This document shows positions 9,944 through 19,682 of a stretch of 64,000 nucleotides of DNA, piece after piece. Numbering within the stretch: the first letter of the stretch is position 1; the number at the start of each line of letters is the position of its first letter. A program made the translations under genes and the position numbers. Origin of the DNA: JANQGG01 sp964642175 (GTDB lineage Bacteria > Bacteroidota > Chlorobiia > Chlorobiales > Chloroherpetonaceae). The stretch spans positions 62,001-126,000 of the forward strand of contig CAZXOK010000001.1 in NCBI GenBank assembly GCA_964642175.1, given 5' to 3'. The notes below the pieces were generated by a model. That model was not told the DNA's origin, searched no databases, and saw only the letters and a program-made list of their open reading frames with translations.

Positions 9944-12360
9944 ACCGACATATTTGTATTCATGGACATTTCTATCAACCACCCCGGGAAAATCCCTGGC
10001 TGGAAGAAATTGAGTTACAGGAATCGGCTTATCCATTTAAAAACTGGAATGAGCGGATCAATGCCGAATGTTACGCCCCGAATACAGCCTCACGTATTTT
10101 CGATCATGAACGCATTATACAGATCATAAATAACTACTCCAGGATCAGTTTCAACTTTGGGCCAACCCTGCTTTCCTGGATGGAGAAGAAAGCCCCGAAA
10201 GTGTATCATGCCATTTTAGAAGCTGATCGTGATAGCCGTCGCAATTATTCCGGACATGGGTCGGCCCTGGCCCAGGTGTATAATCATATAATAATGCCCC
10301 TTGCAAATGACCGCGATAAACACACGCAGGTGATATGGGGCATCAAAGATTTTGAATATCGTTTCAACCGCAAGCCGGAGGGAATGTGGTTGGCAGAAAC
10401 AGCCGTTGATACACCCACCCTGGAAGTCCTGGCCCGACATGGTATTAAATACACGATCCTGGCGCCCAGACAGGCCAAGCGGGTCCGGCGCATTGGCGAA
10501 AACCAATGGCACGATGTAACCGGAGAAAAGCTCGATACACGCCGTGCGTATTTGTGTCAGTTGCCATCAGGAGCTACCATATCTCTGTTTTTTTATGATG
10601 GTATGATCTCTCAGGATCTGGCTTTTGGTGGGCTGGTGTATAATGGGGAGAATATTGCGCGCAGGTTATTGGCGGTCTTTAATGAAGATGAAGACGAACC
10701 GTTACTGGCCAATATAGCCACCGATGGCGAAACCTACGGCCATCACCATCGCCATGCCGATCGCTCACTGGCCTACTGTGTGCATTATGTCGAAAGCAAC
10801 AACCTGGCCCAAACCACTATTTATGGTGAATTTCTGGAAAAGCATCCGCCGGTCTATGAAGTTGAGATCGTTGAGAACACCTCCTGGAGTTGTTACCACG
10901 GCATTGAGCGTTGGCGCCGTGATTGCGGATGTAACTCGGGCCGCCCGGGATGGAAACAATCCTGGCGCGAGCCGCTTAGAAATGCCCTGGATTGGCTCAG
11001 GGATGAACTGGCCAAGATTTATGAAAAAGAGCTGAAGAGTTATGTAAAAGACCCATGGAAACTCAGAAACGACTATATCGAAATCATTCTGAACCGAAAA
11101 GAGGATCGGGTAGAGCAGTTCCTGGCCGAAAAGATAAGCAAGGAACTTAAGCGTGAGGAAAAAACAAAAATTTTAAGGCTGTTGGAAATGCAACGCCACA
11201 GCCTCTTGATGTATACCAGTTGCGGTTGGTTTTTTGACGAAATATCCGGAATTGAAACTGTTCAGATTATTCAATATGCTGCCCGGGCCATTCAAATTGC
11301 CCATGAAGTTTGTGGGAAATACCTTGAAGATCATTTTCTGGACTATCTCCAACAGGCTCCCAGCAACATACCCGAAATTGAGAACGGGGCAAAAGTGTAT
11401 GAGTATTTTGTACGCCCGGCTGTTGTTGATCTTTTGCGTGTCGGTGCCCATTATGCAGTGTCGTCCTTGTTTGAGGATTATCCCAACGAAATCGATTTAT
11501 ACTCTTACACCGCTGTTTCCGATATCCATATTCTTAAAGAAGCCGGCTTGAGAAAACTTGCCTTTGGCCGTGTGAGTTTAAAATCCAATATAACCCTGGA
11601 TGAACGGTCCATTACCTATGCGGTTTTCCATTTGGGCGATCATAATTTATACGCTGGAATCCGTGAGTATATCGATGATGAAAAATTTGAGGCCATGCAG
11701 CAGAAGATTACTGAGCCGTTTGAGATGAGTGATGTTCCGCAGGTGATCCAGATGATCAACGAAGAGTTCGACAACAATAATTACTCGCTGTGGCATTTGT
11801 TCCGCGATGAGAACCGTAAAGTTTTTAATCATATCCTCGAAACTACGCTGGAAGAAATGGACGTGTATTTCAGGCAGATCTATGACAATCAGTACCCGAT
11901 CATGACCGCAATGGGCAATATGCGCTCGGCATTGCCAAAGCCCTTGAAAACAGCCGCCGAATTCACGTTAAACAATGAGGTAAGGCGAATTATTGAAAGC
12001 CAGGAGGAGATGGATCTGAATCGATTAGAGCGGATTTCTGATGAAGTGAAGCGCTTTTCGATTGAACTGGACCGGCTTCAGTTAGGGCTGGCAGCCACTC
12101 AAAAAATCAATAACCTGGTAGAGCAGTTTAAAATTGATCCTGAAAACCTGGTATTATTGCGCTCGGTTCAGCAATCGGTTCAGGTTTTGAGCCGTATGCC
12201 GCTGGAGCTGGATTTCTGGAATTCACAAAATGAAATGTTTTGGATTTCAAAAACCTATTACGATAATAAGCATGTCGATGCCGAGTCGGGCGATGAGCAA
12301 GCCAAAGAATGGATTGATCTCTTTAACAGTCTGGCCGACTCATTAAAAGTAAAAATCTAA
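9940..12360 (+). CDS. DUF3536 / GH57-like glycoside hydrolase family protein
   Basis: 806 residues. The N-terminus (ICIHGHFYQPPRENPW, NERINAECYAPNTASRI) and PEGMWLAETAVDTPTLEVL match the DUF3536 subgroup of the GH57 fold. In GH57 the Glu in this position (GMWLAE) is the usual nucleophile. It probably acts on an alpha-glucan, given its place between treZ and treY with a 4-bp overlap to treZ and a 29-bp gap to treY. The exact reaction (amylase, branching or debranching) is not known to me for this subgroup. The C-terminal ~350 residues are helical and charged. Confidence 0.85.
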   Translation: MNRHICIHGHFYQPPRENPWLEEIELQESAYPFKNWNERINAECYAPNTASRIFDHERIIQIINNYSRISFNFGPTLLSWMEKKAPKVYHAILEADRDSRRNYSGHGSALAQVYNHIIMPLANDRDKHTQVIWGIKDFEYRFNRKPEGMWLAETAVDTPTLEVLARHGIKYTILAPRQAKRVRRIGENQWHDVTGEKLDTRRAYLCQLPSGATISLFFYDGMISQDLAFGGLVYNGENIARRLLAVFNEDEDEPLLANIATDGETYGHHHRHADRSLAYCVHYVESNNLAQTTIYGEFLEKHPPVYEVEIVENTSWSCYHGIERWRRDCGCNSGRPGWKQSWREPLRNALDWLRDELAKIYEKELKSYVKDPWKLRNDYIEIILNRKEDRVEQFLAEKISKELKREEKTKILRLLEMQRHSLLMYTSCGWFFDEISGIETVQIIQYAARAIQIAHEVCGKYLEDHFLDYLQQAPSNIPEIENGAKVYEYFVRPAVVDLLRVGAHYAVSSLFEDYPNEIDLYSYTAVSDIHILKEAGLRKLAFGRVSLKSNITLDERSITYAVFHLGDHNLYAGIREYIDDEKFEAMQQKITEPFEMSDVPQVIQMINEEFDNNNYSLWHLFRDENRKVFNHILETTLEEMDVYFRQIYDNQYPIMTAMGNMRSALPKPLKTAAEFTLNNEVRRIIESQEEMDLNRLERISDEVKRFSIELDRLQLGLAATQKINNLVEQFKIDPENLVLLRSVQQSVQVLSRMPLELDFWNSQNEMFWISKTYYDNKHVDAESGDEQAKEWIDLFNSLADSLKVKI

Positions 12361-12389
12361 TAAAAGTTAAGCCAGGAGAGCTTACCCGA

Positions 12390-15206
12390 ATGCATATCCC
12401 ATTATCAACATACAGACTTCAGTTTTCACCTGAATTTACCTTTAAACAGGCCCGTGAAATAGTTCAGTATTTGAGCCATCTGGGCGTGTCCGATATTTAT
12501 GCTTCACCTGTGCTAAAATCCAAAACAGGCAGTTCTCATGGCTATGATGTGGTGGATCCAACCCGGATCAATCCCAATTTGGGAACCATGGAGGAGTTTG
12601 CAGACCTGATTTCTGAAGCCCATGCTCACAAGATGTCCTGGGTTCAGGATATCGTACCCAACCACATGGCCTACGATTCCGAAAATGAGATGCTGATGGA
12701 TATCCTGGAAAGTGGACAGCGCTCCAGGTATATTCACGTGTTTGATATTGAGTGGGACCACCGGCACGAAAGTGTCCGGGGCAGGATCCTGGCCCCTTTT
12801 CTGGGAAAATTCTATGAAGAGTCTCTCGAGGATGGCGAAATTCAGCTTAAGTTCGATAGCAACGGGTTCAGCATTAATTATTACGAATACCGCTTACCGC
12901 TTAAAATTGAATCCTACGAGCAGATCATAACCTATCGCTTAAGTGCCTTAAAAACCAAACTCGGTAAAGATCATCCCGATATTATCAAGTTTTTGGGATT
13001 GGTGTTCATAATTAAAGGGCTTTCTTCCGATGATGAGCACAGCAGTTGGTACGATCAGGTCTTTTTTGTGAAATCCATTCTATGGGAGCTTTACGAGCAA
13101 AGTGAGGAAATACGGGATTTTCTGGATGAGAATATCAGGCAGTTTAATGGTTCTAAAGGAAGGCCCGAAAGCTATAACCTGCTCGATAATTTGTTACACG
13201 AACAACATTATCGGCTTTCATTTTGGAAAGTTGCTACTGAAGAGATCAATTACCGTCGATTTTTTAACATCAACGGCCTGATCTCTCTGAGAATGGAAAA
13301 CAAGGATGTGTTTGATATTAAACATGGCCTGATGCTGGATCTGTACCAAAAAAAGTACATCCAGGGATTTCGTATTGATCATGTTGATGGCTTGTACGAT
13401 CCGACCGGTTATCTGCAGTATTTGAGAGAAAGAGCCCCGGATGCCTATGTAGTGGTAGAGAAAATCCTTGAGCCCGAAGAAGATCTGCCGGCCTTCTGGC
13501 CTGTTCAGGGAACAACCGGGTACGATTATCTTAATTATGCCAACGGGGTATTTTGCCAAACAACCAATGAAAAAGAATTTGATCGACTCTATACAAAATT
13601 CATAGGCGGGCGATACAGCTTCACCGAATTAATGCACGAAAAAAAACGGTTGATCATTGGCAAACACATGGCAGGCGATGTGGAGCGCCTGGCCCACCAG
13701 ATTGAGTCTATCTCCAGCCGAAATCGTTATGGCAGCGATATTACACTGTATGGGCTTAAACGGGCACTGGTAGAACTTTTGGCTTATTTCCCGGTGTATC
13801 GAACTTATATCAGCAACGATTTTATCAGTAAAACGGATCGCGACTGCATGCGTGATGTTATCAAGTATGCCCGTGAGGAAAATCCGGGGCTGTTGCATGA
13901 GTTCAACTTTATTGAGCGTTTCTTATTGCCAAAATTTGCCGAGTACTTTTCGGAAGAACAACGCCAGGAAGCCATGGATTTCGTAATGCGCTTTCAGCAG
14001 CTCTCCGGGCCATTGATGGCCAAGGGGGTAGAAGATACCGTCTTTTACATTTACAATCGCCTGATTTCGCTGAATGAAGTGGGTGGAAATCCAGGGCGTT
14101 TTGGTTATAGTCTGGATGATTTCCATGAATTTTGCCAGTACCAGGCCGATCTTTGGCCGCATACCATGAACGGCTCGGCAACGCACGATACAAAACGTGG
14201 TGAAGATCTTCGGGCCCGAATAAATGTGTTGTCGGAGATTCCAAAAGAATGGGATCAGAAGATTAAAAAATGGACCAAGTTAAACACAAAAGCCAAGAAA
14301 AAACGCGGTCGTTTTAATGTGCCCGATAAGAACGATGAGTACTTTTTGTACCAAACCCTTATCGGGGCATTTCCGCTGCAAGAAAATTATGACCAGCAGG
14401 CAGCCGAAGTATTTATTAACCGCATCAATGAATTTGTTATTAAAGCGGTTCGGGAAGCTAAAGTCCATACAGCCTGGCTAAAACCGGATTTTGAGTATGA
14501 AAACTACTTTATGGAATTTGTCAAAACCATACTCACCCCAGGACCCAACAATGCATTTTTAGAAGATTTTCTGGATTTCCAGAAAAAAATTGCTTTCTAC
14601 GGGATTTTCAATTCACTGTCCCAAACCCTTATAAAAATGACTGTTCCGGGCACTCCGGATATCTACCAGGGAGCAGAATTCTGGGATTTAAGCCTGGTAG
14701 ATCCCGATAATCGCCGGCCGATAGATTTTAATTCAAGATCAAAGACACTTCAAAAACTAAAGGATATTGAAAAAAAAGACAGCAAACTGCTTATAAAATC
14801 ACTGTTGAAGGAAATCCATCATCCGCAGATCAAGCTGTATGTGATTTATAAAACCTTAGCCATCAGATGGGCTTATCAGGATGTTTTTAATCAGGCCAGT
14901 TATGTGCCTTTGGAAACAACGGGAGCGTTCAAAGATCATATTGTTGCGTTTGCTCGAAAACACAATTCGTTGCATCAAACCATCACGGTTGTCCCGCGTT
15001 TATTAACACAAGTTGTTGAAAAAGACCAATTGCCTCTGGGTAACGAGGTCTGGAAAGACACCGCTATAGAGTTACCGGATGAGACCCAGACTGAGTGGCG
15101 GCATGTCTTTACGGGTGAGAGTGTTAAGGCCTCTGAAAAAATTTTAGTAGGAGATATATTAAAGACTTTCCCTTTGGCATTGCTAACGGTAAAGAACAGC
15201 CATTAA
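12390..15206 (+). CDS. treY: malto-oligosyltrehalose synthase
   Basis: 938 residues, GH13_26. TreY isomerises the reducing-end alpha-1,4 bond of a glucan to an alpha,alpha-1,1 bond, giving the TreZ substrate. Family motifs visible are STYRLQFSPEFTF, YASPVLKSKTGSSHGYDVVD (typical of TreY), QDIVPNHMAY, the nucleophile region GFRIDHVDGLYDP, VVEKILEPEEDLP, TTGYDYLNY and VPGTPDIYQGAEFWDLSLVDPDNRRP. CCAGGAGAGC supplies a ribosome site about 12 bp before the ATG. It is the last gene of the operon, followed by about 100 bp before hemE. Confidence 0.93.
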   Translation: MHIPLSTYRLQFSPEFTFKQAREIVQYLSHLGVSDIYASPVLKSKTGSSHGYDVVDPTRINPNLGTMEEFADLISEAHAHKMSWVQDIVPNHMAYDSENEMLMDILESGQRSRYIHVFDIEWDHRHESVRGRILAPFLGKFYEESLEDGEIQLKFDSNGFSINYYEYRLPLKIESYEQIITYRLSALKTKLGKDHPDIIKFLGLVFIIKGLSSDDEHSSWYDQVFFVKSILWELYEQSEEIRDFLDENIRQFNGSKGRPESYNLLDNLLHEQHYRLSFWKVATEEINYRRFFNINGLISLRMENKDVFDIKHGLMLDLYQKKYIQGFRIDHVDGLYDPTGYLQYLRERAPDAYVVVEKILEPEEDLPAFWPVQGTTGYDYLNYANGVFCQTTNEKEFDRLYTKFIGGRYSFTELMHEKKRLIIGKHMAGDVERLAHQIESISSRNRYGSDITLYGLKRALVELLAYFPVYRTYISNDFISKTDRDCMRDVIKYAREENPGLLHEFNFIERFLLPKFAEYFSEEQRQEAMDFVMRFQQLSGPLMAKGVEDTVFYIYNRLISLNEVGGNPGRFGYSLDDFHEFCQYQADLWPHTMNGSATHDTKRGEDLRARINVLSEIPKEWDQKIKKWTKLNTKAKKKRGRFNVPDKNDEYFLYQTLIGAFPLQENYDQQAAEVFINRINEFVIKAVREAKVHTAWLKPDFEYENYFMEFVKTILTPGPNNAFLEDFLDFQKKIAFYGIFNSLSQTLIKMTVPGTPDIYQGAEFWDLSLVDPDNRRPIDFNSRSKTLQKLKDIEKKDSKLLIKSLLKEIHHPQIKLYVIYKTLAIRWAYQDVFNQASYVPLETTGAFKDHIVAFARKHNSLHQTITVVPRLLTQVVEKDQLPLGNEVWKDTAIELPDETQTEWRHVFTGESVKASEKILVGDILKTFPLALLTVKNSH

Positions 15207-15311
15207 TTTTATTATTCTCTGCTTAAAGTTCTTCATTATCCCGTCTTTTTTAATATTTTAAGCATCATTTTAAACACACATATCTTTACACTCTAAAAAT
15301 TGAGGTGCTCA

Positions 15312-16367
15312 ATGCTCAAAAATGATTTATTTATCCGGGCCTTAAAACGTCAGGCTTGTGAACGTACCCCGATTTGGGTTATGCGTCAAGCCGGACGTTA
15401 TTTGCCTGAGTACATGGAAGTAAGAAGTAAAACAGATTTTATTACGCTTTGTAAAACACCAGAATTAGCTGCTGAAGTAACCGTTCAGCCTATCGATATT
15501 ATCGGATTGGATGCAGCGATCATCTTTTCTGATATCCTCGTAATTCCGGAAGCCATGGGTATGAACCTGGAAATTGTTGAATCCAAAGGGCCTCGTTTAT
15601 ACGAACCTATTCGCAGTGCAGCCGATATTGACAGGCTAAAAGTGCCCGATGTAAGCGAAGCTTTGCGTTACGTGGAAGACGCCATTCGTTTAACCAAAAA
15701 ACAATTAGACAATCGTGTACCTTTAATCGGTTTTGCAGGTGCAGCCTGGACATTATTTACATATGCTGTAGAAGGTGGTGGTTCCAAGAATTATCAATAC
15801 GCCAAGCAAATGATTTACAATCATCCAAAAGAAGCCCACAAGCTCCTTGGGATGATCTCGCAAGTGATTTCAGATTTTCTTATCATGCAGATTGAGTGTG
15901 GAGCTAATGCAGTTCAGATTTTTGATTCCTGGGCCAGCGCATTAAGCGAAGACGACTATAAAGAGTTTGCGCTTCCATACATCAAGCAAAATGTTGAAGC
16001 TGTTAAAGCCAAATATCCAGATATTCCTGTGATTGTATTTTCTAAAGATGCAAACACCATTTTACCTGAACTGGCCGATACAGGTTGTGATGCTTTAGGT
16101 TTAAGCTGGAATATTGATATTGCCAGAGCCAGAAATATTCTGCAGGATCGCGTGGCGCTTCAGGGTAACATGGATCCAACAATGTTATATGCCAGCCCGG
16201 ATAGAATTCGCCAGGAAGCCAAATCAATTTTAGATAAATATGGCAAGCACTCCGATAAATCGGGCCATGTCTTCAATTTGGGTCATGGAATTTTACCGGA
16301 TGTAAATCCTGCACATTTAAAAGTGCTTGTTGATTATATCAAAGAAGAAAGCTCCAAATATCACTAA
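15312..16367 (+). CDS. hemE: uroporphyrinogen decarboxylase
   Basis: 351 residues. HemE decarboxylates uroporphyrinogen III to coproporphyrinogen III on the common route to haem and bacteriochlorophyll. Signature sequences are WVMRQAGRYLPEYMEVR and IGFAGAAWTLFTYAVEGGGSK. The ATG at 15312 is preferred over a TTG four codons upstream, because GAGGTG lies just before it and homologues begin close to LKNDLFIRAL. A strong intrinsic terminator follows at 16418. It stands 28 kb from the main pigment block, but its product feeds that pathway. Confidence 0.95.
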   Translation: MLKNDLFIRALKRQACERTPIWVMRQAGRYLPEYMEVRSKTDFITLCKTPELAAEVTVQPIDIIGLDAAIIFSDILVIPEAMGMNLEIVESKGPRLYEPIRSAADIDRLKVPDVSEALRYVEDAIRLTKKQLDNRVPLIGFAGAAWTLFTYAVEGGGSKNYQYAKQMIYNHPKEAHKLLGMISQVISDFLIMQIECGANAVQIFDSWASALSEDDYKEFALPYIKQNVEAVKAKYPDIPVIVFSKDANTILPELADTGCDALGLSWNIDIARARNILQDRVALQGNMDPTMLYASPDRIRQEAKSILDKYGKHSDKSGHVFNLGHGILPDVNPAHLKVLVDYIKEESSKYH

Positions 16368-16417
16368 ACCGTTGGTTAAGGAATTAGTGAAAACATAGGC
16401 AGAATTATATTTTTTAA

Positions 16418-16442
16418 GGGGCGTTTAAACGCCCCGTTTTAT
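16418..16442 (+). terminator. intrinsic terminator after hemE
   Basis: A perfect 18-nt inverted repeat, GGGGCGTTTAAACGCCCC, is followed by GTTTTATT. It lies 50 bp after the hemE stop and 39 bp before rfbC, so rfbC is probably transcribed separately. Confidence 0.85.
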
Positions 16443-16480
16443 TCAGCCTATGTTCATCAGGTAACCTTAATTATTGCACT

Positions 16481-17035
16481 ATGGAAATCCTTGACACACC
16501 ACTGTTGGATCTAAAAGTTATTCAGCCAAAAGTATTTGGCGACTCGCGTGGCTTTTTCTTTGAAAGCTTTGAAATGAATAAATTCGCAGAAGCCGGCCTG
16601 CCAACGGTATATTGGCAAGACAATGTTAGCCGTTCGGTTAAAGGCGTGTTAAGGGGCTTGCATTATCAACTTAATCCTTACGCACAGGGGAAAATTGTCC
16701 GTGTATCTGTTGGCGAGGTATTTGATGTTGGTGTGGATATCAGAAAAGGTTCTCCAACCTTTGGAAAATGGTACGGACAAATTCTTTCGGCTGAAAACAA
16801 GAACATGATCTGGATCCCACCCGGATTTGCACATGGTTTTCTGGTCATGTCCGACGAAGCCGAGTTCAGCTATAAAGTAACAGCCAGATATGCGCCTCAT
16901 TTAGAGCGATCAATTATTTGGGACGACCCAGAAATTGGAATTGAGTGGCCAAAGCTCGATGTCCTTTTCGTGCTCTCGAAAAAAGATAAAGAGGGCGCAG
17001 CATTTAAAAATGCTGAGTACAACTTTACCTATTAA
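16481..17035 (+). CDS. rfbC: dTDP-4-dehydrorhamnose 3,5-epimerase
   Basis: 184 residues, the usual RmlC length. It epimerises C3 and C5 of dTDP-4-keto-6-deoxyglucose on the way to dTDP-L-rhamnose. Features: DSRGFFFESF, the catalytic His H61 in RGLHYQLNPYAQGK, GEVFDVGVDIRKGSPTFGKW, and WIPPGFAHGFLV. The other rml genes are not adjacent. Confidence 0.93.
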   Translation: MEILDTPLLDLKVIQPKVFGDSRGFFFESFEMNKFAEAGLPTVYWQDNVSRSVKGVLRGLHYQLNPYAQGKIVRVSVGEVFDVGVDIRKGSPTFGKWYGQILSAENKNMIWIPPGFAHGFLVMSDEAEFSYKVTARYAPHLERSIIWDDPEIGIEWPKLDVLFVLSKKDKEGAAFKNAEYNFTY

Positions 17036-17081
17036 ATTTCATTTAGTACATTCAGTTCTTCAGGGATATAAAAACATATTG

Positions 17082-17100
17082 ATACTTAGCAGCTAAGTAT
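17082..17100. promoter_or_regulatory. perfect 19-bp palindrome upstream of K+ channel gene
   Basis: ATACTTAGCAGCTAAGTAT has 9-bp arms around a single central A and ends 4 bp before the channel's start codon. It is perfectly symmetric, like a dimeric-regulator operator, and would cover the ribosome-binding region. It could also form an RNA hairpin occluding the start. No regulator is identified. Confidence 0.5.
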
Positions 17101-17104
17101 ATTT

Positions 17105-17941
17105 ATGGAGCAATTGCAGAACGATAACATAAAACCTTGGCGAGCCACCCTAAGCCGCATAATTTACGGATCTACTACTCCAGCCGGAAAAGCATTTGAT
17201 ATTCTCCTGATCGGCAGCATTATTTTAAGTGTTATTGTAGAAATGCTGGACAGCGTAAAGAGCATTTCACTGGTTTATGGCGATCTTCTGCGTGGAATGG
17301 AGTGGGGGTTCACCATCCTTTTTACCATTGAGTACATCCTGAGGATCATTTCCGTTAGAAAACCCCTGGTGTATATGAAAAGCTTTTTTGGTATTGTGGA
17401 TATCATATCCGTATTGCCAACTTACCTGGTATTGCTCATACCCGGAACACAATATTTCCTTGTATTGCGTTTACTGCGAATATTAAGGATTTTCCGCGTC
17501 CTGAAGTTGGTTCAGTATCTTGGCGAAGCCAATTTCTTACTTACAGCTCTGGTGGCAAGCCGCCGGAAAATAACCGTATTTCTTTATACCGTAATAACCC
17601 TTGTTACCATTATCGGGTCGTTTATGTATGTGATTGAAGGCGAAGAGAATGGTTTTACAAGTATTCCCCAGGGCATATACTGGGCTATTGTAACCCTAAC
17701 TACGGTTGGTTATGGCAATATCTCACCTCAAACAGCCATTGGTAAAACGATAGCTTCTATTGTGATGATCATGGGGTATGCAATTATTGCCGTTCCGACA
17801 GGTATTGTTACAGTAGAGCTGACAAAAGCCAGGGAAGATTCCCAAAGAAAACGCCAATGCCCGGGTTGCCTGGCGAACGATCATATAGACATGGCCAGAT
17901 TTTGCAAATACTGCGGCACAAAATTACCGGATGTGGTATAG
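17105..17941 (+). CDS. voltage-gated-type potassium channel with C-terminal zinc ribbon
   Basis: 278 residues with six predicted membrane segments. The S4-like helix is rich in Arg (VLRLLRILRIFRVLKLV). The pore loop has the K+ selectivity filter TTVGYG (T200-G204). After S6 the short cytosolic tail ends in a double CxxC zinc-ribbon motif (C252, C255, C267, C270). It resembles bacterial Kv channels. The gene ends 1 bp before the convergent Usp gene. Its start is just downstream of a perfect palindrome. Confidence 0.9.
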   Translation: MEQLQNDNIKPWRATLSRIIYGSTTPAGKAFDILLIGSIILSVIVEMLDSVKSISLVYGDLLRGMEWGFTILFTIEYILRIISVRKPLVYMKSFFGIVDIISVLPTYLVLLIPGTQYFLVLRLLRILRIFRVLKLVQYLGEANFLLTALVASRRKITVFLYTVITLVTIIGSFMYVIEGEENGFTSIPQGIYWAIVTLTTVGYGNISPQTAIGKTIASIVMIMGYAIIAVPTGIVTVELTKAREDSQRKRQCPGCLANDHIDMARFCKYCGTKLPDVV

Positions 17942-17942
17942 C

Positions 17943-18806
17943 CTAGCGGCTGTATGGCCCGATTATCCCGTATTTAAGCTTTACATGCTTGGTTTTATAA
18001 CACAATACCGGCTTGGGTGATTGGTCGGTTAAATGCTCGGTGATACTGCCGTTTATCAGGTGGCTCAACCCGGTTCGACCATGAGTAGCCAGGGCAATTA
18101 AATCGGCATTGATATCCTCGGCAAAGTGCAGCATCCCTTCTTCTTCGGTATCGTCGTTATAGGTGTTGATGGTGAAATTTTCGGCATGACACTCTTTTAT
18201 GAACGCTTCAATAATTTTCTTGCTATAACGGGTTGTTTCGAAATGATGGCGTGTCAGTACCTTTAATAAATGAATCTTGGCACCGAAAAGATTGGCAAAT
18301 CGCTGGATTTTTGGATAGCTTTCACACACTTCCCCATAAAATGAAGATGCAAAAACCATAGATTTGATATCCAAATCATCAATCGGGTACTTGATAGCCA
18401 GCACCAGGCAAGGAGCCATCTGGATTACTTTTTCGGTTACAGAACCAATCAGGAATTTCTCGATCCCGCTTGTTCCGTGAGAGCCGATCACAATCAAATC
18501 AATATTCTCCGTTTTAGAAATATCGATAATACTTTGGTATATGGTGTCGAACTCAATCGAGGAGTTTACATCCAGATCGTCTGTGTTTAACTCATCCAAA
18601 AGGTCTTGCATAGCCTGCTCGGCCTTTTTTTTCAACTCGGAGCTCTCAGAGATCAATCTGAAAGACGGACTATCGGCATAGCTTGGCAGATCGATTACAT
18701 GGACAAAGTGTAGTGTGGCACCTGATTTCTTAGCTATGGATACAGCTACCTGAGCAGCATAGAGTGCTTGCACGGAAAAGTCGGTAGGGACAAGGATCTT
18801 TTTCAT
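17943..18806 (-). CDS. tandem universal stress protein (two UspA domains)
   Basis: 287 residues comprising two UspA domains (about 1-140 and 145-275). Both carry the ATP-binding glycine loop: VIGSHGTSGIEKFLIGSVTEKV in the first and ALATHGRTGLSHLINGSITEHL in the second. Usp proteins are cytosolic nucleotide-binding stress proteins. It is divergent from gmhA and convergent with the K+ channel. Confidence 0.9.
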   Translation of the reverse strand: MKKILVPTDFSVQALYAAQVAVSIAKKSGATLHFVHVIDLPSYADSPSFRLISESSELKKKAEQAMQDLLDELNTDDLDVNSSIEFDTIYQSIIDISKTENIDLIVIGSHGTSGIEKFLIGSVTEKVIQMAPCLVLAIKYPIDDLDIKSMVFASSFYGEVCESYPKIQRFANLFGAKIHLLKVLTRHHFETTRYSKKIIEAFIKECHAENFTINTYNDDTEEEGMLHFAEDINADLIALATHGRTGLSHLINGSITEHLTDQSPKPVLCYKTKHVKLKYGIIGPYSR

Positions 18807-18941
18807 AAAATGTTAGTCGATTGGTTACCGTAAAAATCCTTCAAAAGCACCGATAAATCCGGTTCAATTTTTACCGGTTAGGTGGCCATGCGTTAAAATT
18901 GGGTAATTTTAATATATTCCCAAAGATTTAAATGTATTTTT

Positions 18942-18949
18942 TACTTTTG
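18942..18949 (+). promoter_or_regulatory. possible Bacteroidota-type -7 element before gmhA
   Basis: TACTTTTG matches the FCB-type TAnnTTTG -7 consensus and ends 8 bp before the gmhA ATG, which would give an almost leaderless message. No convincing TTG -33 element is visible at the expected spacing, so this is weak. Confidence 0.25.
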
Positions 18950-18957
18950 TTTGATCC

Positions 18958-19575
18958 ATGAATTCTGAACCAGTACATATCCGCAAAGATCAGCACATTC
19001 ATACAATACGTGATACCTTAAATTATAGCGCAGATTTAAAACGGAAGGTTGCAGAATCGTCTTCTGATACCATTTATGAGATGGCAGTCGCGATATTTGA
19101 GGCATTCAGCAATGATAATAAGTTATTGATCTGTGGCAACGGTGGCAGTGCTTCGGATGCCCAGCATTTAGCCACCGAGTTTACCATTCGGTTCAGAAGC
19201 AGCGTTAATCGTAAGGCTTTGCCGGCCATAGCGCTTACTTCGGATACATCGGCGCTTACGGCTGGCTCGAACGACCTCGGGTACGATCATGTGTTTGCAC
19301 GGCTCACCGAAGCCTACGGCCGGCCCGGCGATGTGCTGTTAGGGATATCTACCAGCGGTAACAGTAAGAGTGTGGTGAATGCGTTTTCTTACGCGCGTTC
19401 GCATGGCCTTAAGACCCTGGCCTTACTTGGCAAAGATGGCGGGGCGATATTGCCATTATCTGATAAGGCCGTGGTAGTTCCACATTTTGGGGATGCCGAT
19501 AGAATTCAGGAATCCCATATCGCCATCGGTCATGTAATCATTCAATTGGTAGAAGAATTTTTTGGCTTTGCTTAA
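18958..19575 (+). CDS. gmhA: sedoheptulose-7-phosphate isomerase (phosphoheptose isomerase)
   Basis: 205 residues, a single SIS domain. GmhA converts sedoheptulose-7-P to D-glycero-D-manno-heptose-7-P for LPS core synthesis. Diagnostic segments: LLICGNGGSASDAQHLATEF, ALTSDTSALTAGSNDLGYDHVF, GISTSGNSKSVVNA and DRIQESHIAIGHVI. It fits a Gram-negative cell with heptose-containing LPS. Confidence 0.93.
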   Translation: MNSEPVHIRKDQHIHTIRDTLNYSADLKRKVAESSSDTIYEMAVAIFEAFSNDNKLLICGNGGSASDAQHLATEFTIRFRSSVNRKALPAIALTSDTSALTAGSNDLGYDHVFARLTEAYGRPGDVLLGISTSGNSKSVVNAFSYARSHGLKTLALLGKDGGAILPLSDKAVVVPHFGDADRIQESHIAIGHVIIQLVEEFFGFA

Positions 19576-19682
19576 AACCGGCCAAGTTGTAATCAGGTAT
19601 CAATAAAATTAAATATACCCGGCTTTTTGCGCCACGCTTTAAGAAACCGGGAAAAAGTTACAATAACTCAAAAAACCTTGTT

